Assembly: GCA_050084515.1 (NCBI GenBank)
Contig: CM114271.1
Location: forward strand, 7,874,001 to 7,938,000
DNA: 64,000 nucleotides
Reading direction: 5' to 3'
Source of the DNA: Blasia pusilla
Taxonomy: Eukaryota; Marchantiophyta; Marchantiopsida; Blasiales
The notes under the pieces are model-generated. The model saw only the letters and a list, made by a program, of their open reading frames with translations. It had not been told where the DNA came from and did no database searches. A program made the translations under genes and the position numbers. Numbering within the stretch: position 1 is the first letter of the stretch; the number at the start of each line of letters is the position of its first letter. Below are positions 23,801 through 35,800 of this stretch, piece by piece.

Positions 23801-26800
23801 GCAAAAGAGGAAGCAGATAGGGTCCTAGAAATCATGGATAGGAAAACCAGAGAACTCAATTTAGTTATCATGGGACTGCACTTTTCCAAGGAAGAAGACT
23901 GTAATTCAGTTTTGCAAGAGAAGGTCTTCACAACTCTCGGGGTCACACCAACAGTCACCTTCACAGGGATCAGACTTGGGAAAGGAACAGGGGACCGACC
24001 AGCACCAATGTTGGTACAATTTGATCCCTCACAACGGGGACCAGTGATGGAAACGAGGTTGGCCATCCTCCGCAGTAAAGCAGTCCTGAAAGGATCTGCT
24101 ATCCGTATCTTCCCAGATCTGACCACCAAGCAAAGAGCAGCACTCCCTATTGAAAGGGAGAAGGTTCTGGCTGCCCGCAACAACGGTCTTTGGAGTGAAC
24201 TCAGGGAAGGAAAGGCCACGACACCAGTACCTAGGAGAAATAAAAATGCATCACCAACACGACAAACAGGAGGGGCAATGAGCGAAAACTCGGATTCCAA
24301 CCAGGGAATTAGCAATTCTACAACTCGGAACCAGGACTTGGAGGTGACAAACCTCCATGACAAGACCTCCCTATAGGGAATGGAGGATGGTAAGAATATT
24401 ACCAACCCATCCATTCAGGCAGTTTTTCACAATTGTGGAGGACCATTCTGGTCCAGAGGCAATGGCATTACATATCTGGGCACAAAACTGGACCTTATCT
24501 TTTTTGCTGAAACATATGAACATGATTCCAACCGCATTCTCAACACAGAGGACTTCCAGGTTTTTGCTATCCACAACCCACTCACAAACAGCAAAAGCAA
24601 AGGACACGGTGGCCTGGCATGCTTGATAGCACCATGGTTACAACCTTTTGTCTCCATAGCCGACATTGATGAGGAGAAACACTTCCTCTGGATCAAGGTC
24701 AACAAAGAAGTGGGGTTACCGAAAGTTCTCATTGCTGTTTGCTACTGCAGTCCCACTGTGCTCAAAAGAGAATTCCCGTATGAGGCTCTCTCTACATCTA
24801 TTGAGCACCACATGCACAGGGGAAATGAGAAAATGATTGACCAGCAGAAGTATCTCTTTGTACAAAGTCAGAGCTAGCATCAGCTAGACCATCCATGATT
24901 TCAGCTTGTACACAATCAGCAAATCAGTTCTTGTCTCTATTGCCAAATCAGAGCCCTACCATGATGTGACTCTTCTTACTATCTAAGAGATACTAAGAAG
25001 GATTCTACAGTCACACCTTGCACTCACACTACAGGTCCTCACATGTCACCAGCTCAGAGATCAGACATGGCTCACCATTGAGCACAAACAATCTCCATCA
25101 GCATACTAGACAAAACTACCTGCCTTCCAGTGGGGCTCTAGCAAGCACAGCAATTAGTCTCAATCTCCTCTTCCTACTCTCTGATCACTCTGCAGCAGGA
25201 CCAAGAGCCTCAGGAGTCCTCACCAAAACTGTGCATGCTGTAGAATTGGCTTCTGCTCTCTAAACAGAAACATTATATACATGAGGGTGAGCACTTCTGG
25301 CCCTTGGATCTTCTTGAACAGATCCATACCCTAAATAACAGATGGTGGCTAGCCCTAACTCGAGAATTGCCCTAATTCAAGGTTACCCTAAAAAGATAGA
25401 GGAACACTAAGTTATCTCTAGCTAACTAAATTAGTATCCAACTAAGTTAGTATTTGACTAACTACTTTTAGGGCATGACTAAACTAGATATTAACAAATT
25501 TCAACACTCCCTCTTAATGAGAGTTTAGAGTAATGCCCATCATAGATATACACTTTCTATGCCCTGTGACAGAGGTTTGGTCAGGACATCAGCTGCCATA
25601 TTCTCTGTTGGACAGTAAACCAAGGAGATTTCTCTTCCTATCATTTCTCTCACAAAGTGATCTTTGATGTCAATGTGTTTTGTTCTAGGATGATGAACAG
25701 GATTTTTGCTTAATGGAATACTTCCTTTGTTGTCAACCTGTAGGGATGTAGGAGTCATCTGTTCATATCCAAGATCATTCAATAAGCTCCTTAATCAGAT
25801 CACCTCCTGAGCAGCAAGAGAAAGGGCCATGTACTCTGCCTCAGTTGTAGAGAGTGCAACAGTTCTTTGTTTCTTACTGCACCAGCTGATCACCCCTCCA
25901 CTTAACAAGAAGACATATCCACTTGTTGATCTTCTTTCATCAGTGTCATCTCCCCAACTTGCATCTGAAAACCCTTCCAAGATTGGTCCATTTTCTTGAT
26001 GCCTGTATTCCAAGTATGTTCTTGTTGTGCCACGCAAATATCTGAGTACTCTCTTCAGACATTTCCAATGTTCTATTGTAGGTTTGCTGGTGTACCTGGC
26101 TAAGACACCAACTGGGTATGCTAAGTCTGCTCTGGTACAGACCATAGCAAACATCAATGACCCTACAGCACTTTGATATAGTGCTTGCAAATTGTCAACC
26201 TTCTCAGTTGAAATTCCCATATCTTTGCTGAGTTTGCAGCCAGGATCTAGGGGTGTTGATACAGGCTTACAATCTTGCATGTTGTACCTGATCAAGATAC
26301 TCTCTATATACTTTTCTTGACTCAATCGAATCCAGCTCTCTTCCCGATTTCTCTCAATCTGAATCCCCAATTGCCACTTTGCTGGACCCAGATCAACCAT
26401 CTCAAAGTTGCGACAGAGGTCTTTCTTCACTCTCTTTACAGTGTCTAAGCTCCCTCCTAGCATCAGAAGATCATCAACATATAATGCTATGTACATAGTG
26501 GAGTCTAAGGAGTACACTCCTTGATCTGCATTGCTACGTTGGAATCCTTTCCTGATCAGGTAAGCATCCATCTTCTCATACCAGAATCTAGGTGCTTGCT
26601 TTAGGCCATAAAGGGCTTTCTTCAAGAGACACACCTTGCCTGGATGAGTATATCCATCTGGTACCTCCATGTAGATCTCCTCTTTGAGTTCTCCATTTAA
26701 GAATGCAGTCTTCACATCCATCTGTTCCACCTCCCAATTTTGTTGAGCTGCTAATGCCAAGAGAACTCTAATGGATCCATACCTTGCAACAGGAGCAAAG

Positions 26801-29800
26801 GTCTCCTGATAGTCTAAACCAGCCTCCTGATTGAAGCCTTTTGCAACCAGACGTGCCTTGTACTTCAAGATCTCATTCTTTGGTCCCCTTTTTATTCTGA
26901 AGACCCATTTGCAACCAATGGTCTTTCTACCAGGTGGCAAATCTACAAACTCCCATGTCTCATTTTTCTCTAATGAGACCTTTTCTTCTGCCACAGCCTG
27001 CTCCCACTGTTTCGAATCATTCCTGCTCATAGCCTCACTCAAAGAGTTGGGCTCTACAACTCCTTCAATAGAATGAGCTTCGTTTATCCCCAACCTTTCT
27101 ACAGGTTTGGAAATTCTTCCAGATCTCCTTTGCTCTGAGATCTCCTTGATCACTCCCTCTGTGGACTCATGTGCCTCTATAACTTGCTTGGCTGCACTTC
27201 TCCTTTGGTACACCTTCATAGGCTGATCATTTTCAACATGATCTTCCTCTCTTACACCTTGGGTGCAAGTATCTAATCCTCCACTACATTCTGCAAGTGT
27301 ATCCTTTGATACTTCCTCCTTATCAGCATCTTGATGTGAGTATGACACTACAGGGATGATTACAGGAGTGACAACAGAACTGGTTACTGGCACCACTCTG
27401 GTGACCATTGACTCTTTGTGCTCAGAGTCTTTCCAAAAACTCTTCTCATCAAAAGTCACATCATTGCTTCAAATTGCCTTGCAGGTTCTAGGATTATACA
27501 ACATGTATCCTTTCAGCCCTTCTTCATACCCAACAAATATGTACTTGTCAGCCTTTGCATCTAGTTTCCTCCTTTGTGTATCAGGGGTGACGGCATAGCC
27601 AACACAACCATAAAAGAAAAACAGGAGTAAACAAATACTGACTTTGATTACAGAGCTAATTTGTTTCTCCAAGCTCCAAGAAGTTACAGCAGATTACAGA
27701 TACATGGAATAGCTTCACAGACGTCAAATAGGAAAGGAAACTCTGTACTTACCAAAACATGAGAGAGATCTGATTGATCTACTACTCATAAACTTCCTCC
27801 CTATAGGAAGAAGAGACTCTCTACACTATTGATGCCTTTCCAAGCAGCACACTATCTCCTCCAGCAGCAGGTCCTCCAAAACATCAACTCCTTCTATCAC
27901 AATAGGTCAGCCACCCAAGCTGAGGGGCAGCAATACTGAAGTTCGCAGGTCCAGGAGCTGGGAATAGTAGAGAAGAGAATAAGAGTGCTCTGGTAAGCCT
28001 CTTGCTCTTATAGGATAGCCCCTGGCTATCTTAAACCCTAAAAGTCTTTAACTAAGGCTAAAGGAGGCTATTATGAAACCCTAAAGGTTTTTAACTAAGA
28101 CTAAAAAAGCTATTGCGAAAACCTATAGGTAATAAACCTAAAAATAGAATTTTACTTATAGATAAAAAAAGTAACTTTTCATAGTAAAAAACAGAATTTT
28201 TTGCTCCTGATCTTACGGTTGCAATTTCAACACTCCCACTCAACGTGAGCTCAGGTGTATTCCAATTAACTCCATGCACCTTAGGTGTTTAACCTTGGTG
28301 AGAGATTTTGTGAACACGTCAGCTGCCATGTCCTCTGTTGCACAGTGTTCTAATTCAATTTCCACTCCAACCTTTTCCCGTATAAAGTACATTGTATATC
28401 AATGTACTTTGTCCTCGCATGGTGTATCGGATTCTTGGTTAGATCAATACTGCCCCGGTTATCAGCATACACTTTTGTAGGTCTTGCTTGATGGCATCCA
28501 AAACCATCAAGGAGGCATCTAAGCCATATTGCCTCCTTGGCAGCATGTGTTAGGGCCATGTATTCTGCTTCACATGTGGAAAGTGCTACGGTGGATTGTC
28601 TCTTGCTGCTCCAACTAATAGCTCCTCCACACAGCAAGTAGCAATATGCAGAAGTAGATTGTCTATTGTCTAGATCTCCTGCCCAATCGGCGTCACTGTA
28701 ACCAATTAGATCTACTTCTGCCTCTTTGATATATGTGAGGCAAAAGTCGTGAGTGCCTTTCAGGTATCTCATCACACGCTTGACAGCTTGCCAATGTTGC
28801 AAGCCAGGGTTGTGCATGAACCTGCTCAAAACTCCCACTGTGTATGCAAGGTCTGGCCTTGTGGCAACCATTGCATACATAATGCAGCCCACTGCATTCT
28901 GATATGGTATGTTAGCCATATCATTCATCTCCAATTCAGTTTGAGGACACATTTCCTTGGTAAGCTTGATTCCTACCTCCATGGGTGTCCCTACTGGATT
29001 ACAATCACCCATAGAAAAACGATTGATGACATTCTTCACATATTTGGTTTGGCTCATCTTGATCCAACCAACATCTCTATTTCTAGTGATTTGTATTCCG
29101 AGTAAATAATTTACTTCTCCTAGATCAACCATTTCAAAAGCTTCACTCAGTCCACGCTTCAGCCTGTGCATAGTTTTCAGGTCTTCACAGAGGAGTAACA
29201 AATCATCTACATACAGTGCTATGTGAATCACAATATTCAACATGTGATAAACACTGGGATTTGCCCTATTCTTGTGAAAACCCAACTTCTGAAAATAACC
29301 GTCAATTTTCTCATACCAGAGTCTTGACGCTTGCTTGAGTCCATATAAAGCTTTCTTCAGCAACCATACCTTGTCTCCATCCTTGAAACCTTCTGGTTGT
29401 TGCATGTAAATCTCCTCATGCAATTTTCCATGGAGGAAGGCGGTTTTTACATCCATTTGATGTATCTCCCAATTATGCTTTGCCGCTAATGCTAGCAAGC
29501 TTCTTATGGAAGTAAATTTTGCTACAGGAGCAAAAGTTTCTGCATAGTCAAGTCCTTCAATCTGACTGTAGCCTTTAGCAACTAGTCGAGCTTTATACTT
29601 GACCACCTCATTCTTAGGTCCTCTTTTCACTTTGAAGACCCACTTGGAACCGATTGCCTTCCTCATGGGGGGCAAATTCACCAACTCAAAAGTCTGATTG
29701 CTTTGGAGAGATCCCATCTCTTCATGTACCGCTTGCTCCCACTGGATGGCATCATCTCTAGTGAGAGCTTCTTCAAGACTTAGCGGTTCATCAGCCTCTA

Positions 29801-32800
29801 ACATTCCTGATGTACAACCTGCATTATCAAGGGCTTGGTAACACACTTCAGCCAGATGCGATTCCTCTGTGAATCTTTCTTCTTGCTGGTCAGTCTCACC
29901 TTTTCCAAGACTTATCCCAAGTCGAATTGGAATTTTGGATGTCCTTGTTGATTTTCGAACTGGAGGTTGTTGCTCTGTGCCTGTAAGATAACTATCGGTA
30001 CTCTCTAATGGTACTTCTGATGTTTCTACATCAGGCTTTCTCCTTACGTAAAATCTGGTTGGAGATAATCTCCTTGGAGATTTATCAACCTCATCATCAT
30101 TTTCTTCAACCTTGATATCTTTAAAGAATGTCAACTCCTTTTCAAAACTGACTTCTGCAGTGCTAGTAATGCTGCTACCAAGATCTTTCTCATTGAAATA
30201 GACATCCCTACTTCTGATTGCTTTCTTAGTGCTTGGATTGAAGAGTCTGTACCCTTTACATCCAGGTTCATACCCTAAGAATATGCATTTCTCCGATTTG
30301 GAGTCTAGCTTTGTTCTTTTCTCCTTTGGAATCAAAGCATAAGCACAACACCCGAAAACTTTCAGGTGAGAGAGATCTGGTTTCTTACCACTCCATGCTT
30401 CCTCTGGTGTCAAGTTGTCCAATGCTGTTGAAGGACTCAAATTCTTCAAGTAGTTGGCAGTAGTTAGGGCTTCTCCCCAAAATTCTCGACCAAGGTTTGC
30501 TGTGGAGAGCATGGACCTGGTTCTTTCAACCAATGTCCTATTCAATCTTTCAGCTGCTCCATTCTGCTCTGGACTGCTCCTTGCAGTAACTTGACTCTTA
30601 ATTCCCTTTTGAGATAAGAAATCTTTGAACTGTTTGTTGATGTATTTGTTGAAATTTGTTAATATCTAGTTTAGTCATGCTCTAAAAATAGTTAGTCAAA
30701 TACTAACTTAGTTGGATACTAATTTAGTTAGCTAGAGATAACTTAGTGTTCCTCTATCTTTTAGGGTAACCTTGAATTAGGGCAATTCTCGAGTTAGGGC
30801 TAGCCACCATCTGTTATTTAGGGTATGGATCTGTTCAAGAAGATCCAAGGGCCAGAAGTGCTCACCCTCATGTATATAATGTTTCTGTTTAGAGAGCAGA
30901 AGCCAATTCTACAGCATGCACAGTTTTGGTGAGAACTCCTGAGGCTCTTGGTCCTGCTGCAGAGTGATCAGAGAGTAGGAAGAGGAGATTGAGACTAATT
31001 GCTGTGCTTGCTAGAGCCTCACTGGAAGGCAGGTGGTTTTGTCTAGTATGCTGATGGAGATTGTTTGTGCTCAATGGTGAGCCATGTCTGATCTCTGAGC
31101 TGGTGACATGTGAGGACTTGTAGTGTGAGTGCAAGGTGTGGCTGAGTAGAATCCTTCTTAGTATCTCTTAGATAGTAAGAAGAGTCACATCATGGTAGGG
31201 CTCTGATTTGGCAATAGAGACAAGAACTGATTTGCTGATTGTGTACAAGCTGAAATCATGGATGGTCTAGTTGATGCTAGCTCTGACTTTGTACAAGGAG
31301 ATACTTCTGCTGGTCAATCATATTCTCAGTATTCTCCACCTCCATCAGTTCTAAGCACTTTCACTTTCAGGCCAAGCTCATTCTCAACCTCATTGACAAA
31401 ATGCTGAAATCTGTCCAAGACTTCATCCTTTGTCTTCATCAAGTAGACAAACGTCCTTCTTGACTTGTCATCAGTGAAAGAAACAAAGTATTTTGCACCT
31501 CCGCGAGATGCTACTTTCATCGGTCCACACACATCAGAGTGGATGAGCTCAAGCTTTTCTCCTACTCTAGTTTTGGACTTCTTAGGTATAGAAGTTCTAC
31601 TCTGTTTCCCTTCTATACAACCTTCACAAAAGAATTCTGAACTATCAGGTTGTAAATGGAATCCAACAACCATCTTCTGGAGTTTCCTCATATTCTGAAT
31701 TCCCAGATGTGCTAGTCGCCTATGCCAAATGTCTAAAGAATTTTCTTCAGATCCAATGTTGGCTGATTCTTCATCAACATGTGTTGTATGAAGTTTATAA
31801 AGCTGATTGTTCACAATCGAAGCTTTTCCGATTTCAGTTGTATCATGATAAAAAATAATGCAATGATCATCTGTAAACAACACTTTGAAACCCTCACTTG
31901 CTAAGACTTTCACAGAGATCAGATTTTTTCCTATCTCAGGAATATAAAGGACATTTTTGAGAAGTAATTCTCTACAACCTTTCAGATTTAGATGAACTTC
32001 ACCTTTGGAAGAAGTTTCCAGCTTGTGATTGCTTGCCACTGTTACATTGCGTGTAGAGATTTTCTGAATGTTGCTAAAACAACTTCTCTTACCGCACATG
32101 TGAGATGTTGCTCCACTATCAATGTACCAAGCATCCCCAGAACTTGATTCGAATGGTACATCACCTTCCAAAGTCATGAATAGTTGATCATCATCGCTAT
32201 CTTCAACCACATGAGCTTTCTCGGAAGTGTTGAACTTTCCCAAGCTTTTCTTCTTGCCTTTCAGGTCTCTCACTTTTTTCCAACAGACCTCTTCTGTATG
32301 GTCCAGCATGTTGCAATATTTGCACTTGAGCTTCTTCTTGCCCTTTTCATTGTACCTTCTCTTACCAACCTTGGCAGCAAGAGCGATCTCATCAGATACA
32401 TTGTTCCTACCAGCATGCTTCGATTCTTCATTGATGAGTTGTCCGTTGACATACTCCAGGGTAAGTTTCTTTTTCTCTTGAGCTTCCAGCACAGTACTCA
32501 CAGTCTCAAAACTCTTAGAGAGAGTGCTGAGAAGTAGACCTACTTGGAAAAAATCGTCTACTTTGAAACCTCCTTCGATGAGAGTAGAAATCATCCCTTT
32601 CACCCTCGCCACATGAGAAGCAACAGGTTCAGATTTGTCCTGGCGCAAGTTCACAAGGTTCCGAAAAACACTATAGATGTGTCCTACAGATTCAGTTTGT
32701 AAGCCTTCTTTCACAGTCTCCCACATGGCATGAGCATTTGGTTTGTCACGGGCCATCTTTATAGCAGAGTCTCCCATGTTCATAACCAATGCAGCCATTG

Positions 32801-35800
32801 CCCTATTGTTGGATTTGATCCATTCTGCATCCAACAGTTGCATTGTTGTTGGTGCACATTGGACCACTTCCCAACAATCCTTATGACAACAAAGGATCTT
32901 CATTTCAAAAGACCACTTTCTCCAATTAGTAGCGTCTAATTTCTTGCTAACCCAGTGATCTATATCACTTCGTGGGTCCATAACCTAAAAGAAAAACAGG
33001 AGTAAACAAATACTGACTTTGATTACAGAGCTAATTTGTTTCTCCAAGCTCCAAGAAGTTACAGCAGATTACAGATACATGGAATAGCTTCACAGACGTC
33101 AAATAGGAAAGGAAACTCTGTACTTACCAAAACATGAGAGAGATCTGATTGATCTACTACTCATAAACTTCCTCCCTATAGGAAGAAGAGACTCTCTACA
33201 CTATTGATGCCTTTCCAAGCAGCACACTATCTCCTCCAGCAGCAGGTCCTCCAAAACATCAACTCCTTCTATCACAATAGGTCAGCCACCCAAGCTGAGG
33301 GGCAGCAATACTGAAGTTCGCAGGTCCAGGAGCTGGGAATAGTAGAGAAGAGAATAAGAGTGCTCTGGTAAGCCTCTTGCTCTTATAGGATAGCCCCTGG
33401 CTATCTTAAACCCTAAAAGTCTTTAACTAAGGCTAAAGGAGGCTATTATGAAACCCTAAAGGTTTTTAACTAAGACTAAAAAAGCTATTGCGAAAACCTA
33501 TAGGTAATAAACCTAAAAATAGAATTTTACTTATAGATAAAAAAAGTAACTTTTCATAGTAAAAAACAATTTTTTTTGCTCCTGATCTTACAGTTGCAAT
33601 TTCAACAAACCAAACACTTTCAATCTAGAAATGTCAGGTTTCTTACCAGACCAGCTCTTACTCTTCTGGAGTTACATTCTTCAAGGCCGCTGTGGGACTG
33701 ATGTTCCTCAGATAATTCGCTGTCATGATAGCTGCTCCCCAGAATTCTTGACCAAGCTTGGCATGTTGCAACATGCTCAAGGCTTTCTCTTGCAAGGTTC
33801 TATTCAACCTTTCAGCTACTCCATTTTGGTGGGGGCTGTCACGTGCCGTAACATCTTTTAATATCCCCTTGGCTGAGAGATATGCTTGAAAGTCTTTACT
33901 TGCATATTCTCCTCCTCCATCAGACCTAAGTCTCTTCACTCTTCGTTCAACTTGCCTCTCTGTCATATTGACAATGACAACAAATTTCTCTAGAACTTGA
34001 GCCTTGCTGATTATCAGGTACACAAAGCTCTTTCTACTCTTGTCGTCCACAAATGACACAAAATAGCGTGCTCCTCCTAGTGACTTTACAGGCATTGGTC
34101 CACACACATCAGAGTGAATCAAGTCCAATAATCTTTCAGACCTGTTAAGTGACCTTCTGGGAGCGGGTGACTTGTGAGCTTTCCCTTGCACACAAGCCTC
34201 ACAGAACTCAAGCTTCTGTGACTTCTCAATCTCCACACCACATGACATTCCTTGCAGAGCTCGAATGCTGTGTTCCGATAGGTGCCCCAATCTGCAATGC
34301 CACAGATTCAGCAAGCTCCTATTCTCAGTGAGATTTACCTGTTCCTCTGGATCACATTCCAGCAGTTTGAACAAATTTCCTTGTACCACTCCTCGGCACA
34401 AGACTTTCCCGTTTCTTTCAAGTGTGCAAGTCTGGTTTGAGTTCCAGAAGTGCACATCAATTCCTGCCTCCAATAATTTCTTAACTGACAACAGATTTTT
34501 TATGTAATCTGCAACATATAACACTCCATGCAGCTGCCATTTCATCAATTTGCTTTCATCAGCACTGAAGAAAATAGAAACTGAGCCAAACCCTCCCACA
34601 GGACTTAACAATCCAGAAGCACTTCTCACGTGATGATTACTTGCTGGTTTTAGGTCTGAGAACAACTCCTCTTGATAACAGACATGTGATGTTGCACCGG
34701 AGTCCACCCACCATCCACTGCTCCTCTTGAGATCTTTCTCACACGAGGCCATCATGAAAGAACAACAACTTTCATCAGATGTGTATTCAGTAGTCATCAC
34801 TCCAGCAACCTTTGCCTTATCCTTCTCCCTGTAGGAGGTACTTTGCTTCTCCATCAACTTCTCTTGATTCTTGACTGCAGATCCACTCCTTTTAACTTTC
34901 TCTCCCCTTTTCAACTTCTTTGGACAATTGCGAGCAAGATGTGAGAATATGATTGACCAGCAGAAGTATCTCCTTGTACAAAGTCAGAGCTAGCATCAGT
35001 TAGACCATCCATGATTTCAGCTTGTACACAATCAACAAATCAGTTCCTATCTCTATTGCCAAATCAGAGCCCTACCATGATGTGACTCTTCTTACTATCT
35101 AAGAGATACTAAGAAGGATTCTACTCAGCCACACCTTGCACTCACACTACAAGTCCTCACATGTCACCAGCTCAGAGATCAGACATGGCTCACCATTGAG
35201 CACAAACAATCTCCATCAGCATACTAGACAAAACTACCTGCCTTCCAGTGGGGCTCTAGCAAGCACAGCAATTAGTCTCAATCTCCTCTTCCTACTCTCT
35301 GATCACTCTGCAGCAGGACCAAGAGCCTCAGGAGTCCTCACCAAAACTGTGCATGCTGTAGAATTGGCTTCTGCTCTCTAAACAGAGACATTATATACAT
35401 GAGGGTGAGCACTTCTGGCCCTTGGATCTTCTTGAACAGATCCATACCCTAAATAACAGATGGTGGCTAGCCCTAACTCGAGAATTGCCCTAATTCAAGG
35501 TTACCCTAAAAGATAGAGGAACACTAAGTTATCTCTAGCTAACTAAATTAGTATCCAACTAAGTTAGTATTTGACTAACTACTTTTAGGGCATGACTAAA
35601 CTAGATATTAACAAATTTCAACAGTACGGGCTACTGCTGGAAAGGAAAATCAGCAACTGGGCTGAAGAAAAGAAGGTGCGAGCCAGAGGACAAGCAGCTT
35701 TCCGACACTCACATAGCACCCTGGACCACCTTCTCACACTCCGGGTACTGATTGAAAAAACTTCCAAGTCAAGAATTGGTCACAAGCCCGGTAAATTGTT

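Larger units (their letters stand above)
22905..24833 (+). mobile_element. L1-like LINE, 5' part (in SGS3 intron)
   Basis: The element begins somewhere after the pyrimidine tract at 22.88-22.92 kb and runs to the outer copia insertion at 24,834. It contains ORF1 and the first part of ORF2. The 3' part resumes at 35,624. The middle of ORF2 (end of endonuclease and start of RT) is missing, so the copia insertion was accompanied by a deletion or later rearrangement. Confidence 0.8.
27611..33607 (-). mobile_element. Inner Ty1/copia element, complete with both LTRs and target duplication
   Basis: A 5,997-bp element on the minus strand with two 622-bp LTRs that differ at only about three positions near one end. 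It is flanked by AACCA at 27,606-27,610 and 33,608-33,612. It sits inside the outer element's integrase coding region. The near-identical LTRs indicate a recent insertion. Gag-protease-integrase begins just inside the 5' LTR. A solo LTR of the outer family (30,647-31,320) now interrupts integrase. Confidence 0.93.
25507..34949 (-). mobile_element. Outer Ty1/copia element internal region (split by inner copia)
   Basis: Minus strand. From LTR C downward come the end of a Gag zinc knuckle, protease and integrase (34.9-33.6 kb), then the inner element (27,611-33,607), then the integrase C-terminus, RT and RNase H (27.6-25.54 kb) and LTR A. The integrase-before-RT order defines Ty1/copia. Nearly all of Gag is missing: LTR C abuts the HLARNC half of the zinc knuckle. 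The outer flanks of A and C (GAAAA and GTACG) do not match, so no target duplication remains. Confidence 0.88.

Noticed and set aside
23659-24414. A 251-codon frame on the minus strand opposite LINE ORF1
   Set aside because: It is a shadow of ORF1. It has no family pattern, and the plus strand carries recognisable ORF1 blocks.
25018-25263. An 81-codon frame (HSHYRSSHVTSSEIRHG) present four times
   Set aside because: It lies inside the copia LTRs A, B, C and D and is conserved only because the LTRs are young copies. It has no ATG start of its own.
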